From Mycobacterium sp. WUMAC-067 (lineage in GTDB: Bacteria > Actinomycetota > Actinomycetes > Mycobacteriales > Mycobacteriaceae): a stretch of DNA of 64,000 bases. The stretch is from contig NZ_JAEKMI010000012.1 in assembly GCF_020217485.1 (NCBI RefSeq), positions 1 to 64,000 of the forward strand. Direction: 5' to 3'. The notes under the pieces were generated by a model. That model was given only the letters and a program-made list of their open reading frames with translations, was not told the DNA's origin and made no database searches. Each line of letters opens with the position of its first letter. The stretch's first letter is position 1. Of this stretch, positions 12,136 to 21,963 are shown piece by piece. Made by a program: the position numbers and the translations under genes.

Positions 12136-13341
12136 ATGATGTCTAACAAGATCTCTAACAAGGTTTATGTCGTCGGCGTCGGCATGACGAAATTCGAGAA
12201 GCCGGGTCGCCGCGAGGGCTGGGACTACCCGGACATGGCGCGCGAATCGGGAACCAACGCCTTGGCGGACGCCGGCATCGCCTACCACGAGGTGCAGCAG
12301 GGCTACGTCGGCTACGTCGCCGGTGATTCGACGTCCGGGCAGCGCGCTCTCTATGAGCTCGGCATGACCGGCATCCCGGTCGTCAACGTCAACAACAACT
12401 GCTCCACCGGCTCGACGGCGCTTTTCCTGGCCGCGCAGGCGATCCGCGGTGGCATCGTCGACTGCGCGATCGCGCTGGGTTTCGAGAAGATGCAGCCCGG
12501 TTCGCTGGGCGGCGGGGCCCAGGACCGCGAATCGCCGATGGCCAAACACGTCAAGGCGATGGCCGAGATCGACGAGTTCGCGATGCCCGTCGCGCCGTGG
12601 ATGTTCGGCGCCGCCGGCCGCGAGCACATGAAGCAATACGGCTCCACCGCAGAGCATTTCGCCAAGATCGGCTACAAGAATCACAAGCACTCCGTGAACA
12701 ACCCGTTCGCCCAGTTCCAGGAGTCCTACACGCTGGAAGACGTCCTGGCGGCGCGGATGATCTCCGACCCGCTGACCAAGCTGCAGTGTTCGCCGACCTC
12801 CGACGGGTCGGGCGCGGCGATCCTGGCCTCGGAAAGCTTCGTCGACAGCCACGGGCTGGCGGGCCAGGCCGTCGAGATCGTCGGACAGGCCATGACCACC
12901 GACTTCGCCTCGACGTTCGACGGAAGCGCCAAGAACCTCATCGGCTATGACATGAATGTGCAAGCCGCACAACAGGTCTACGACCAGTCCGGGCTGGGGC
13001 CGCAAGACTTCCAGGTGATCGAACTGCACGACTGCTTCTCGGCCAACGAGCTGCTGCTCTACGAAGCCCTGGGCCTGTGCGGGCCGGGTGAGGCGCCCAA
13101 GCTGATCGACAACGGCGACACCACCTACGGCGGTCGCTGGGTGGTCAACCCCTCGGGCGGCCTGATCTCCAAGGGCCACCCGCTGGGCGCGACCGGGCTG
13201 GCGCAGTGCGCGGAACTGACCTGGCAGCTGCGGGGCGCGGCCGACAAACGTCAGGTCGAGGGCGTCAGTGCCGCACTGCAACACAACATCGGGCTGGGCG
13301 GCGCCGCCGTCGTCACCGCCTATCAGCGCGCCGAACGCTAA
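12136..13341 (+). CDS. ltp1: thiolase-like lipid-transfer protein (SCP-x thiolase family) Ltp1
   Basis: 401 aa matching M. tuberculosis Ltp1 (Rv2790c) in length and context. Thiolase-fold features: [14 protein letters not shown] with the nucleophilic-position Cys, the [10 protein letters not shown] segment and the C-terminal [17 protein letters not shown]-x type thiolases act in degradation of branched or steroid-like acyl-CoAs; the real substrate is unknown. A second in-frame ATG follows the first. fadE21 begins 7 nt downstream, suggesting one beta-oxidation operon. Confidence 0.93.
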   Translation: MMSNKISNKVYVVGVGMTKFEKPGRREGWDYPDMARESGTNALADAGIAYHEVQQGYVGYVAGDSTSGQRALYELGMTGIPVVNVNNNCSTGSTALFLAAQAIRGGIVDCAIALGFEKMQPGSLGGGAQDRESPMAKHVKAMAEIDEFAMPVAPWMFGAAGREHMKQYGSTAEHFAKIGYKNHKHSVNNPFAQFQESYTLEDVLAARMISDPLTKLQCSPTSDGSGAAILASESFVDSHGLAGQAVEIVGQAMTTDFASTFDGSAKNLIGYDMNVQAAQQVYDQSGLGPQDFQVIELHDCFSANELLLYEALGLCGPGEAPKLIDNGDTTYGGRWVVNPSGGLISKGHPLGATGLAQCAELTWQLRGAADKRQVEGVSAALQHNIGLGGAAVVTAYQRAER

Positions 13342-13348
13342 GGACATC

Positions 13349-14623
13349 ATGATCGAGTGGTCCGACACCGACCTGATGGTCCGGGATGCCGTTCGGCAGT
13401 TCGTCGACAAGGAGATCCGGCCGCACCTCGATGAATTGGAAAGCGGCGCAATGTCGCCCTATCCGATCGCGCGCAAGCTGTTCAGCCAGTTCGGCCTCGA
13501 CGCGATGGCCGCCGAGTCGGTCAAGAAGATGCTGGACTCCGAACGTTCCAAGCTCGACGGCACGCCCGCGGCTGAGGAGCCCGACGAAAAGCCGGACGAC
13601 GCAGGCGGTTTCGGCGGTGGCGCCCAGGGATCGATGATCGCGGTGCTGGTCTCCGAGATCGCCCGGGTCAGCATCGGGTTGCTGAGCACGGCCTCGGTGA
13701 GCCTCGGTCTGGGTGCGGCGACCATCATGAGCCGCGGCACGCTGGCCCAGAAGGAGCGCTGGCTGCCCGAGCTGATGACGCTGGAAAAGATTGCGGCGTG
13801 GGCGATCACCGAGCCGGACTCGGGCTCGGACGCGTTCGGCGGCATGAAGACCTACGTCAAACGCGACGGCGCGGATTACATCCTCAACGGGCAGAAGACG
13901 TTCATCACCAACGGGCCCTACGCCGACGTCCTGGTCGTGTACGCGAAGCTCGACGACGGCGACGGCTCCCCGGACAAGAAGGTCGACAAGCGCAACCGGC
14001 CGGTGCTGGTTTTCGTGCTCGATGCGGGCATGCCGGGCCTGACGCAGGGCAAGCCGTTCAAGAAGATGGGCATGATGTCCTCGCCGACCGGTGAGCTGTT
14101 CTTCGACAACGTGCGGCTGAGCCCGGACCGGCTGCTCGGCGAGAGCGAACAGCACATCGACGGCGACGGCCGCGACAGCGCCCGCGCCAACTTCGCCGCC
14201 GAGCGGATCGGGATCGCGATGATGGCCTTGGGCATCATCGACGAATGCCACCGGCTGTGCGTCGATTACGCCAAGAGCCGCACGCTGTGGGGCAAGAACA
14301 TCGGGCAGTTCCAGCTGATCCAGCTCAAGCTGGCCAAGATGGAAATCGCGCGAATGAACGTGCAGAACATGGTCTTTCACACCATCGAGCGCCAGCAGTC
14401 CGGTAAACCGCTGACGCTGGCCGAGGCATCGGCGATCAAGCTGTACTCGTCGGAGGCGGCGACCGAGGTGGCGATGGAGGCCGTGCAACTGTTCGGCGGC
14501 AACGGCTATATGGCCGAGTACCGGGTGGAGCAGCTGGCCCGCGACGCCAAGTCGCTGATGATCTACGCCGGCAGCAACGAGGTGCAGGTCACCCACATCG
14601 CCAAGGGATTACTGGCCGACTGA
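13349..14623 (+). CDS. fadE21: acyl-CoA dehydrogenase FadE21
   Basis: 424-aa acyl-CoA dehydrogenase of the M. tuberculosis FadE21 (Rv2789c) type. The FAD/substrate region AWAITEPDSGSDAFGG, the NGQKTFITNG loop and the C-terminal LFGGNGYMAEYRVEQLARDAK are intact. An odd feature is an acidic, Gly-rich loop at residues 61-94 inserted in the N-terminal helical domain. Located directly behind ltp1, convergent with mntR across a long palindrome. Confidence 0.93.
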   Translation: MIEWSDTDLMVRDAVRQFVDKEIRPHLDELESGAMSPYPIARKLFSQFGLDAMAAESVKKMLDSERSKLDGTPAAEEPDEKPDDAGGFGGGAQGSMIAVLVSEIARVSIGLLSTASVSLGLGAATIMSRGTLAQKERWLPELMTLEKIAAWAITEPDSGSDAFGGMKTYVKRDGADYILNGQKTFITNGPYADVLVVYAKLDDGDGSPDKKVDKRNRPVLVFVLDAGMPGLTQGKPFKKMGMMSSPTGELFFDNVRLSPDRLLGESEQHIDGDGRDSARANFAAERIGIAMMALGIIDECHRLCVDYAKSRTLWGKNIGQFQLIQLKLAKMEIARMNVQNMVFHTIERQQSGKPLTLAEASAIKLYSSEAATEVAMEAVQLFGGNGYMAEYRVEQLARDAKSLMIYAGSNEVQVTHIAKGLLAD

Positions 14624-14625
14624 GC

Positions 14626-14689
14626 TTCGCGAGCGTAACCGCACTGCGAAAATCGTCGCCGATCATCGCAGCCACGTTACGTTCGCGAA
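14626..14689. terminator. long intergenic palindrome, probable bidirectional terminator
   Basis: Outer arms of 14 nt (14626-14639 and 14676-14689) pair at 13 of 14 positions. Inside lie nested pairs CTGCGA/TCGCAG and ATCG/CGAT, giving a near-continuous hairpin of about 64 nt. It fills the space between the stops of fadE21 and the convergent mntR gene. No U tract follows, as is usual in mycobacteria. Confidence 0.6.
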
Positions 14690-14699
14690 CCCGAAACCC

Positions 14700-15392
14700 T
14701 CAGGCCGTCACCCAGATCGCCCGCGCCGCCGGGCTGCCCAGGTCGACGGTCGTCTCGGCGCCGTCGCCGGATTCGATCGCCACCGAGATCATGCCGGCGA
14801 ATTCGCGGCGGGTCAGGACCCGCAGCCGGGAGTCGAGGTTGATGCCGACGTCGGTGAAGTAGCGCAGCATCTCGGGGTCGGCGTCGGAGATGCGGGCCAC
14901 CGTCCCGGCGTCCCCGTCGCCGCACGCCCACAGCTGGCGCGCCGGCGGGGTGGGCACCTGCCCGTCGGACGCCGGGATGGGGTCGCCGTGCGGGTCGCGC
15001 TGCGGGAATCCCAGCTTGGCGTCGATGCGGGCCACGAGGCGATCAGACACCGCGTGCTCGAGCACCTCCGCCTCGTCGTGCACCTCGTCCCAGGCGTAGC
15101 CGAGCTCGTTGACCAGGAACGTCTCCAGCAGCCGGTGCCGGCGCACCATCTCGAGCGCCGCCCGCCGCCCGGCCGCGGTCAAGGTCACCGCGCCGTACTT
15201 CTCGTGGTCGACCAGGCCCTGCTCGGCGAGTTTGCGGATCGACTCCGAGGCCGTGCTGGCCGACACCCCGATCTTCTCGGCCAGCATCTTGGTGCTGACC
15301 TTGTCGGGGGACCACTCCTGGGCATTCCAGATCGCCTTGAGGTAGTCCTGGCCGACCGCGGTGAGACCGCCACGCTCTTCGTCAGCACTCAC
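14700..15392 (-). CDS. sirR: DtxR-family metalloregulator (MntR/SirR type)
   Basis: 230 aa. N-terminal winged helix (LAEKIGVSASTASESIRKLAEQGLVDHEKYG, residues about 30-62), the dimerisation/metal domain with HRLLETFLVNELGY and HDEAEVLEHAVSDRL, and a C-terminal SH3-like (FeoA) domain. It matches M. tuberculosis Rv2788 (SirR, shown to behave as the manganese repressor MntR). I chose the GTG at 15392, which gives the orthologue's N-terminus (MSADEERGG). It regulates Mn uptake genes elsewhere; none is in this window. Confidence 0.92.
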   Translation of the reverse strand: MSADEERGGLTAVGQDYLKAIWNAQEWSPDKVSTKMLAEKIGVSASTASESIRKLAEQGLVDHEKYGAVTLTAAGRRAALEMVRRHRLLETFLVNELGYAWDEVHDEAEVLEHAVSDRLVARIDAKLGFPQRDPHGDPIPASDGQVPTPPARQLWACGDGDAGTVARISDADPEMLRYFTDVGINLDSRLRVLTRREFAGMISVAIESGDGAETTVDLGSPAARAIWVTA

Positions 15393-15434
15393 AACGACAA
15401 AGTTTAGGCAACCCCGTCCGGATCCGGCGTGTTC

Positions 15435-15451
15435 CCCGCCACCCCGGCGGG
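15435..15451. repeat. small GC hairpin in the sirR-ribF divergent region
   Basis: CCCGCC and GGCGGG pair perfectly around a 5-nt loop. Its role is unknown; it could insulate the divergent promoters. Confidence 0.35.
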
Positions 15452-15491
15452 TGTTGCGCCCTCCGATCTCCCGGCCGGGCACTCGGCGCCG

Positions 15492-15497
15492 TAGGCT
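15492..15497 (+). promoter_or_regulatory. -10 box of ribF, leaderless type
   Basis: TAGGCT ends 7 nt before the GTG start of ribF, and no ribosome-binding sequence is present. Transcription probably begins at or next to the start codon. Confidence 0.4.
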
Positions 15498-15504
15498 TGC
15501 GGTC

Positions 15505-16488
15505 GTGCAGCGGTGGCGCGGCCAAGACGAGATTCCCACGGACTGGGGCAGGTGTGTGCTCACCATCGGTGTGTTCGATGGCGTGCATCGCGGCCACGCG
15601 GAGCTGATCGCGCACGCGGTGAAGGCGGGGCGGGCGCGCAGCGTGCCGACGGTGTTGATGACGTTCGACCCGCACCCGATGGAAGTGGTCTATCCCGGCA
15701 GCCATCCGGCGCAGTTGACGACGCTGACGCGGCGCGCCGAGCTGGTCGAGGAGCTGGGCATCGACGTCTTCCTGGTGATGCCGTTCACCACCGACTTCAT
15801 GAAGCTCACGCCGGACCGCTACGTGCACGAGCTGCTGGTGGAGAACCTGCACGTGGTCGAGGTCGTCGTGGGGGAGAACTTCACCTTCGGCAAGAAGGCG
15901 ACCGGGAACGTCGAGACCCTGCGGCGCGCCGGCGATCGCTTCGGGTTCGCCGTCGAGTCGATGTCGCTGCTGTCCGAACACCACAGCAACGAGACCGTCA
16001 CGTTCTCGTCCACCTACATCCGGTCCTGCGTGGACGCCGGCGACGTGGTCGCGGCCACCGAAGCGTTGGGCCGCCCGCACCGGGTCGAGGGCGTGGTGGT
16101 GCGCGGTCACGGCCGCGGCGCCGAACTGGGCTTCCCGACCGCGAACGTGGCGCCGCCGATGTATTCGGCCATCCCGGCCGACGGCGTGTACGCGGCGTGG
16201 TTCACCCTGCTCGGCCACGGTCGCGGGGCGGGGGCCCCCGGGGAGATCGTCCCCGGCGAGCGCTATCAGGCGGCGGTGTCCGTCGGCACCAACCCCACCT
16301 TCTCCGGACGCACCCGCACCGTCGAGGCGTTCGTCCTGGACACCGACGCCGACCTGTACGGACAGTACGTCGCCCTCGATTTCGTCGCCCGCATCCGCGG
16401 ACAGCACAAGTTCGACTCCATCGACGAACTCGTCGTCGCGATGGGCAAGGACACCGACCGGGCGCGGGCGCTGCTGTCCTCGGGTTGA
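15505..16488 (+). CDS. ribF: bifunctional riboflavin kinase/FAD synthetase
   Basis: 327 aa enzyme that phosphorylates riboflavin to FMN and adenylates FMN to FAD. The N-terminal nucleotidyltransferase domain shows GVFDGVHRGHAELI and FSSTYIR; the C-terminal kinase domain shows GRGAELGFPTANV and the VGTNPTFSG segment. The GTG at 15505 gives MQRWRGQDEIP, the usual mycobacterial N-terminus. It lies upstream of rpsO as in other mycobacteria. Confidence 0.96.
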   Translation: MQRWRGQDEIPTDWGRCVLTIGVFDGVHRGHAELIAHAVKAGRARSVPTVLMTFDPHPMEVVYPGSHPAQLTTLTRRAELVEELGIDVFLVMPFTTDFMKLTPDRYVHELLVENLHVVEVVVGENFTFGKKATGNVETLRRAGDRFGFAVESMSLLSEHHSNETVTFSSTYIRSCVDAGDVVAATEALGRPHRVEGVVVRGHGRGAELGFPTANVAPPMYSAIPADGVYAAWFTLLGHGRGAGAPGEIVPGERYQAAVSVGTNPTFSGRTRTVEAFVLDTDADLYGQYVALDFVARIRGQHKFDSIDELVVAMGKDTDRARALLSSG

Positions 16489-16526
16489 TGAGCCGCCGCG
16501 TTTGTGCCCGGCGGTCCCAGCGCTGC

Positions 16527-16532
16527 TAAACT
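16527..16532 (+). promoter_or_regulatory. -10 box of rpsO
   Basis: TAAACT lies in the ribF-rpsO gap, with a possible weak -35 (TTGTGC) about 19 nt upstream. It would give a 5' untranslated leader of about 80 nt before rpsO, long enough for the S15 autoregulation known in other bacteria. Confidence 0.45.
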
Positions 16533-16618
16533 GCCGGACGACATCGGCGCGTGCTGCGGTTCGCGGTGGCCGCGCCTGCACCATTTACCTTTCGCGGACC
16601 GATTGATGGAGATAGTTC

Positions 16619-16888
16619 GTGGCGCTGACTGCCGAGCAGAAAAAAGAAATCCTGGGCACCTACGGCCTGCATGACACCGACACCGGGTCCCCGGAGGCCC
16701 AGGTCGCGCTGCTGACCAAGCGGATCGCCGACCTGACCGAGCACCTGAAGGTGCACAAGCACGACCACCACTCGCGGCGCGGGCTGCTGCTGCTGGTCGG
16801 GCGCCGGCGCCGGCTGCTCAAGTACGTCGCCCAGATCGACGTGGCGCGGTACCGCTCGCTGGTCGAGCGCCTCGGCCTGCGTCGCTGA
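16619..16888 (+). CDS. rpsO: 30S ribosomal protein S15
   Basis: 89 aa, exactly the family length, binding the central domain of 16S rRNA. It contains [19 protein letters not shown], the [12 protein letters not shown] signature and the terminal [12 protein letters not shown]. The start is GTG with GGAG 7 nt upstream. pnp follows at 388 bp; in M. tuberculosis the lipoprotein gene lppU sits between them, and it is absent here. Confidence 0.98.
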   Translation: MALTAEQKKEILGTYGLHDTDTGSPEAQVALLTKRIADLTEHLKVHKHDHHSRRGLLLLVGRRRRLLKYVAQIDVARYRSLVERLGLRR

Positions 16889-16957
16889 CGCCCTCAACGA
16901 CGGGCCGATGACGCCCGCCTGATCCCGCGCGATGCTGGCGGGGCGGGGTCGCCCGTG

Positions 16958-16963
16958 TAGAGT
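16958..16963 (+). promoter_or_regulatory. -10 box of pnp
   Basis: TAGAGT preceded by GTG (extended -10 character). It would start transcription near 16970 and give pnp a leader of about 305 nt. Confidence 0.45.
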
Positions 16964-16969
16964 AAGGAC

Positions 16970-17276
16970 GTTCTGGGCCGGTTCGGCCCGAGCAACGGTG
17001 CGGTCACGCAGATCCGCGTGCGCCGTTCCAGCGTGTCACTACGCACCTTCGAGGGAGCAGCCCAGTCTGCATCGGGCGGTCTTCGGTAGTGGCTGCCGGG
17101 CTCTCCGGATCTGGGGCTTCTCGGCCGCTTCGATCGATGGCCGTAGCCGCATTCAGACTGGCTCTTCGGGATTAGCTCCCAGGGTGACTCGCAGGCCCGC
17201 ACGGGTCCTGCGGACCCTCTCCAGGTTGCGCGTGACTACGCGAAACAGCCGAATAAGAGAGGCCGTACGGACGTCC
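16970..17276 (+). promoter_or_regulatory. structured 5' leader of pnp
   Basis: This is the only gene-free stretch over 300 bases in the window. It opens with a perfect hairpin (GGGCCG at 16975-16980, loop GTT, CGGCCC at 16984-16989). A second stem follows (16995-17026) in which ACG, GCG and CACGC pair with GCGTG, CGC and CGT, with two bulged GT pairs on the 5' side and a 6-nt loop. No convincing protein is encoded. In E. coli a folded pnp leader is the site of RNase III/PNPase autoregulation; a similar role here is inference. Confidence 0.5.
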
Positions 17277-19523
17277 ATGTCTGTCGCTGAAATTGAAGAG
17301 GGCGTGTTCGAGGCGACCGCCACCATCGACAACGGGAGCTTCGGCACCCGCACCATCCGTTTCGAGACCGGCCGGCTGGCCCAACAGGCCGCCGGGTCCG
17401 TGGTCGCGTACCTGGATGACGAAAACATGCTCTTGTCGGCGACCACCGCCAGCAAGAGCCCCAAGGAGCACTTCGACTTCTTCCCGCTGACCGTCGACGT
17501 CGAGGAGCGGATGTATGCCGCCGGTCGCATCCCCGGTTCGTTCTTCCGTCGCGAGGGCCGTCCCTCCACGGACGCGATCCTGACCTGCCGGCTCATCGAC
17601 CGGCCGCTGCGCCCGTCGTTCGTCTCCGGGTTGCGCAACGAGATCCAGGTCGTGGTCACGGTCATGAGCCTGGACCCCAACGACCTGTACGACGTGCTGG
17701 CGATCAACGCCGCGTCGGCCTCCACCCAGCTGAGCGGGCTGCCGTTCTCGGGTCCGATCGGGGGCGTGCGGGTCGCGCTGATCGACGGCCAGTGGGTGGC
17801 GTTCCCGACCGTCGAGCAACTCGAGCGGGCCGTGTTCGACATGGTGGTGGCGGGCCGCAAGGTGGATGGTGACGTCGCGATCATGATGGTCGAGGCCGAG
17901 GCCACCGAGAACGTCATCGAGCTCGTCGAGGGCGGCGCCCAGGCGCCGACGGAAACCGTTGTGGCCGAAGGACTCGAGGCCGCCAAGCCGTTCATCGCCG
18001 CCCTGTGCACCGCGCAGGAGGAGCTGGCCGGGTCGGCCGCCAAGCCGGTCGGCGAGTTCCCGACGTTCCCGGACTACCAGGAAGACGTCTACTACTCGGT
18101 CGCCTCGGTGGCCACCGACGAGCTGGCCAAGGCGCTGACCATCGGCGGTAAGGCCGAGCGCGACGCGCGCACCGACGAGCTCAAGGCCGAGGTGCTCGCG
18201 CGCCTAGCCGAGACGTACGAGGGCCGCGAGAAAGAGGTCAGCGCCGCGTTCCGCTCGCTGACCAAGAAACTGGTGCGCCAGCGCATCCTCACCGACCACT
18301 TCCGCATCGACGGCCGCGGCATCACCGACATCCGCGCCCTGTCTGCCGAGGTCGCCGTGGTGCCCCGCGCGCACGGCAGCGCGCTGTTCCAGCGCGGTGA
18401 GACCCAGATCCTGGGGGTCACCACGCTCGACATGGTCAAGATGGCCCAGCAGATCGACTCGTTGGGGCCGGAAACCTCGAAACGCTACATGCACCACTAC
18501 AACTTCCCGCCGTTCTCCACCGGCGAGACCGGCCGCGTGGGTTCGCCCAAGCGGCGTGAGATCGGGCATGGCGCGCTCGCCGAGCGGGCCCTGATCCCGG
18601 TGCTGCCGGGCGTCGAGGAGTTCCCGTACGCCATCCGCCAGGTCTCCGAGGCGCTGGGTTCCAACGGCTCCACGTCGATGGGGTCGGTCTGTGCGTCCAC
18701 CCTGTCGCTGCTGAACGCCGGTGTGCCGCTGAAGGCGCCGGTGGCCGGCATCGCGATGGGCCTGGTTTCCGACGACGTCGAGATCGACGGGCGCACCGAG
18801 CGCCGGTTCGTCACGCTGACCGACATCCTCGGCGCCGAGGACGCGTTCGGCGACATGGACTTCAAGTGTGCCGGCACCAAGGACTTCGTCACCGCGCTGC
18901 AGCTGGACACCAAGCTCGACGGCATCCCGTCGCAGGTCCTGGCGGGCGCGCTGGGCCAGGCCAAGGATGCGCGCGTGACGATCCTCGAGGTCATGGCCGA
19001 GGCCATCGACGCGCCCGACGAGATGAGCCCGTATGCCCCGCGGGTCACCACCATCAAGGTTCCGGTGGACAAGATCGGTGAGGTCATCGGCCCCAAGGGC
19101 AAGGTCATCAACGGCATCACCGAGGAGACCGGCGCGCAGATCTCCATCGAGGACGACGGCACCGTGTTCGTCGGCGCCACCGACGGGCCCTCGGCGCAGG
19201 CCGCGATCGACCGGATCAACGCCATCGCGAACCCGCAGCTGCCGACGGTCGGCGAACGTTTCCTCGGAACCGTGGTCAAGACAACGGATTTCGGTGCGTT
19301 CGTGTCGCTGCTGCCCGGTCGCGACGGCCTGGTGCACATCTCCAAGCTCGGCAAGGGCAAGCGCATCGCGAAGGTCGAGGACGTGGTGAACGTCGGCGAC
19401 AAGCTGCGCGTCGAAATCGCCGACATCGACAAGCGCGGCAAGATTTCGCTGGTGCTGGTGGAGGACGACGCCTCGGCCCCCGCCGATGCCCCGGCGGCCG
19501 CCCCTGCCGATGCCACGAGCTGA
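17277..19523 (+). CDS. pnp: polyribonucleotide nucleotidyltransferase (PNPase; GpsI)
   Basis: 748-aa 3'-5' phosphorolytic exoribonuclease and polymerase of RNA decay. Domain order: RNase PH 1 (about 20-150), alpha-helical linker, RNase PH 2 (about 345-570, with the [12 protein letters not shown] active-site region), KH domain ([10 protein letters not shown], about 600) and S1 domain (about 660-735). The start is ATG 17277 ([13 protein letters not shown]), matching M. tuberculosis GpsI (Rv2783c); the frame is open further upstream but lacks family sequence. The pepR start overlaps its 3' end. Confidence 0.97.
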   Translation: MSVAEIEEGVFEATATIDNGSFGTRTIRFETGRLAQQAAGSVVAYLDDENMLLSATTASKSPKEHFDFFPLTVDVEERMYAAGRIPGSFFRREGRPSTDAILTCRLIDRPLRPSFVSGLRNEIQVVVTVMSLDPNDLYDVLAINAASASTQLSGLPFSGPIGGVRVALIDGQWVAFPTVEQLERAVFDMVVAGRKVDGDVAIMMVEAEATENVIELVEGGAQAPTETVVAEGLEAAKPFIAALCTAQEELAGSAAKPVGEFPTFPDYQEDVYYSVASVATDELAKALTIGGKAERDARTDELKAEVLARLAETYEGREKEVSAAFRSLTKKLVRQRILTDHFRIDGRGITDIRALSAEVAVVPRAHGSALFQRGETQILGVTTLDMVKMAQQIDSLGPETSKRYMHHYNFPPFSTGETGRVGSPKRREIGHGALAERALIPVLPGVEEFPYAIRQVSEALGSNGSTSMGSVCASTLSLLNAGVPLKAPVAGIAMGLVSDDVEIDGRTERRFVTLTDILGAEDAFGDMDFKCAGTKDFVTALQLDTKLDGIPSQVLAGALGQAKDARVTILEVMAEAIDAPDEMSPYAPRVTTIKVPVDKIGEVIGPKGKVINGITEETGAQISIEDDGTVFVGATDGPSAQAAIDRINAIANPQLPTVGERFLGTVVKTTDFGAFVSLLPGRDGLVHISKLGKGKRIAKVEDVVNVGDKLRVEIADIDKRGKISLVLVEDDASAPADAPAAAPADATS

Positions 19524-20877
19524 TTCGGCAAAGCGAGCAGCTGACCCCGCGCTGCGGCGGGGCAACCACACGGCCGCGGCGGACACCGAACCGCAAGCCG
19601 CACTGCGCCGCACCACGCTGCCCGGCGGCTTGCGGGTGGTCACCGAGTACCTGCCCGCGGTGCGATCCGCCTCGGTCGGGGTCTGGGTCGGCGTCGGCTC
19701 GCGCGACGAGGGTGCCACCGTCGCCGGCGCGGCCCACTTCCTCGAGCACCTGCTGTTCAAGTCGACCCCCAGCCGTACCGCGGTGGACATCGCCCAGGCG
19801 ATGGACGCCGTCGGGGGGGAGCTGAACGCGTTCACCGCCAAGGAGCACACCTGCTACTACGCGCATGTGCTCGACACCGACCTGGCGCTGGCCGTCGACC
19901 TGGTCGCCGACGTGGTGCTCAACGGCCGCTGCGCCGCCGAGGATGTCGAGCTGGAACGCGACGTGGTCCTCGAGGAGATCGCGATGCGCGACGACGACCC
20001 CGAGGACGCGCTCGGGGACATGTTCCTGGGCGCGCTGTTCGGCGACCACCCGGTGGGCCGGCCCGTCATCGGCACCGCGCCGTCGGTGACGTCGATGACG
20101 CGCAGCCAGCTGCACTCGTTTCACGTCCGGCGCTACACGCCCGAACGCATGGTGGTGGCGGTGGCCGGCAACGTCGACCACGGCGAGGTGGTCGCGCTGG
20201 TGCGCAAGCACTTCGGCCCGCGCCTGGTCCGTGGCCGGGGACCCATCGCGCCGCGCAAGGGCGCGGGGCGGGTCACCGGCCGCCCCGGGCTGACGCTGGG
20301 CAATCGGGACGCCGAGCAGACGCACGTGTCGCTGGGTGTGCGCACGCCCGGCCGCGGCTGGCAGCACCGCTGGGCGCTGTCGGTGCTCAACACCGCGCTG
20401 GGCGGCGGCCTGAGCTCTCGGCTGTTCCAAGAGGTCCGTGAGCTGCGCGGGCTGGCCTACTCGGTGTACTCGACGGTGGACATCTTCGCCGACAGCGGCG
20501 CGCTGTCCGTGTACGCGGCCTGCCAGCCCGAACGCTTCGCCGAAGTCATGGCCGTCACCAGCACGGTCCTCGACTCCGTGGCCCGCGACGGCATCACCGA
20601 GTCGGAATGCCGGATCGCCAAGGGCTCGCTGCGCGGCGGCCTGGTCCTCGGCCTGGAAGACTCCGGCTCGCGGATGAGCCGCCTGGGCCGCAGCGAGCTC
20701 AACTACGGCAAACACCGCAGCATCGAGCACACCCTGCGCCAAATCGACCAGGTGACCGTCGAGGAGGTCAACGCCGTCGCCCGCAAGCTGCTCGGGCAGC
20801 GCTACGGCGCCGCGGTTCTCGGCCCCTATGCGGCCAAACGGTCACTGCCCCAACAACTTCGGGCGATGGTAGGCTAG
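19510..20877 (+). CDS. pepR: M16-family zinc processing protease PepR
   Basis: 455 aa from ATG 19510; an ATG at 19486 would add eight residues. Both overlap the end of pnp. The inverted zinc motif HFLEH (with the later conserved Glu in [11 protein letters not shown]) marks an active M16 metallopeptidase, with a typical second M16 domain containing [26 protein letters not shown] split as in the family. Corresponds to Rv2782c. Bacterial members degrade peptides or process small proteins; the substrate is unknown. Confidence 0.92.
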   Translation: MPRADSAKRAADPALRRGNHTAAADTEPQAALRRTTLPGGLRVVTEYLPAVRSASVGVWVGVGSRDEGATVAGAAHFLEHLLFKSTPSRTAVDIAQAMDAVGGELNAFTAKEHTCYYAHVLDTDLALAVDLVADVVLNGRCAAEDVELERDVVLEEIAMRDDDPEDALGDMFLGALFGDHPVGRPVIGTAPSVTSMTRSQLHSFHVRRYTPERMVVAVAGNVDHGEVVALVRKHFGPRLVRGRGPIAPRKGAGRVTGRPGLTLGNRDAEQTHVSLGVRTPGRGWQHRWALSVLNTALGGGLSSRLFQEVRELRGLAYSVYSTVDIFADSGALSVYAACQPERFAEVMAVTSTVLDSVARDGITESECRIAKGSLRGGLVLGLEDSGSRMSRLGRSELNYGKHRSIEHTLRQIDQVTVEEVNAVARKLLGQRYGAAVLGPYAAKRSLPQQLRAMVG

Positions 20878-20884
20878 CTCGAAT

Positions 20885-20930
20885 GTCCGCCTCCTCACTC
20901 GCGCCCCCTCGGCGCTCGCCGTCGGCGGAC
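20885..20930 (+). terminator. nested hairpin between pepR and the nitronate monooxygenase gene
   Basis: Outer arms GTCCGCC (20885-20891) and GGCGGAC (20924-20930) are perfect complements and enclose a second perfect hairpin GCGCC-ccctc-GGCGC. It lies 7 nt before the next ATG, so it could end pepR transcription or block ribosome access. A 16-codon frame (ATG 20883 to TAG 20931) runs through it. Confidence 0.45.
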
Positions 20931-20937
20931 TAGCCGA

Positions 20938-21963
20938 ATGGTACTGGGCTTCTGGGACATCGTGGTGCCCATCGTGGGTGCCCCGATGGCCGGCGGGCCC
21001 GGGACTCCCGCGTTGGCCGCGGCGGTGTCCAACGCCGGCGGGCTCGGCTTCGTCGCCGGCGGGTACCTCAGCGCCGAGCAGTTCGCCGACGACATCGCCG
21101 CCGCGCGCAAGGCCACCACCGGCCCGCTGGGGGTGAATCTGTTTGTGCCCCAGCCCAGTGTGGCCGACTGGGTGGCCCTGGACTACTACGCGGCGGAACT
21201 CGAAGAGATCGCCGACCACTACCAAGTGGAGGTCGGTCACCCGCATTACGGCGACGACGACGGCTGGGAGCAGAAGCTCGAGGTGGTGGCCGACGTCCGT
21301 CCCGAGCTGGTGTCGTTCACGTTCGGTGTCCCGCCGCCCGACGTGATCCGGCGCCTCGGCGCGCTGGGCCTGCTGGTGATGGTCACGGTGACTTCGGCCT
21401 ACGAGGCCGGGGTGGCCGTCGCGGCCGGCGCGGACAGCCTGGTGGCCCAGGGCCCCGCCGCGGGCGGGCATCGCGGCACGTTCGCGCCCGACATGGAACC
21501 CGCCAACGAGTCGCTGCACCAGCTCATCGATCGCATCCGCCACGCCCACGACGTCCCGATCATCGCCGCGGGCGGGCTGGGCACCGCCGACGAGGTCGGG
21601 GCCGCCCTGCGCAGGGGGGCGGTGGCCGCGCAGGTCGGCACCGCGCTGCTGCTCGCCGACGAGGCCGGCACCAACCCCGCGCATCGCACCGCCCTGAAAA
21701 ACCCGCTGTTCGCGACAACCGTTGTGACGCGGGCATTCTCGGGCCGGTATGCGCGCGGCCTGGAAAACGACTTCACCCGCATGCTCGACCACGTGGCGCC
21801 GCTGGGCTACCCCGAGGTCAACCAGATGACATCGCCCATCCGGGAAGCCGCCGCCGCCATCGAGGACCCGAACGGGATACCGCTGTGGGCCGGGGCGGCA
21901 TTCAAGCACGCCACCGCCGGCCCCGCGGCCGACATCATCGCCGGCCTCGCGGCCACGGGCTAA
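20938..21963 (+). CDS. nitronate monooxygenase (2-nitropropane dioxygenase family)
   Basis: 341-aa FMN-dependent TIM-barrel protein, class I nitronate monooxygenase type. It shows VGAPMAGGPGTPALAAAV at the N-terminus, the GGLGFVAGGYL loop, the central AQGPAAGGHRG segment (with the conserved His region) and IIAAGGLGTADEV near the phosphate site. It oxidises alkyl nitronates such as propionate 3-nitronate. Orthologue of Rv2781c. Convergent with ald; stop codons overlap by 4 bp. Confidence 0.9.
   Translation: MVLGFWDIVVPIVGAPMAGGPGTPALAAAVSNAGGLGFVAGGYLSAEQFADDIAAARKATTGPLGVNLFVPQPSVADWVALDYYAAELEEIADHYQVEVGHPHYGDDDGWEQKLEVVADVRPELVSFTFGVPPPDVIRRLGALGLLVMVTVTSAYEAGVAVAAGADSLVAQGPAAGGHRGTFAPDMEPANESLHQLIDRIRHAHDVPIIAAGGLGTADEVGAALRRGAVAAQVGTALLLADEAGTNPAHRTALKNPLFATTVVTRAFSGRYARGLENDFTRMLDHVAPLGYPEVNQMTSPIREAAAAIEDPNGIPLWAGAAFKHATAGPAADIIAGLAATG

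Noticed and set aside
15384..15410. Possible metal-regulator box (TTTAGGC) upstream of sirR
   Set aside because: Only one half-site resembles a DtxR-type box; no symmetric partner is present.
18204..19850. 548-residue minus-strand frame opposite pnp
   Set aside because: Shadow of a conserved gene; low-complexity Arg/His/Gln-rich, no motif.
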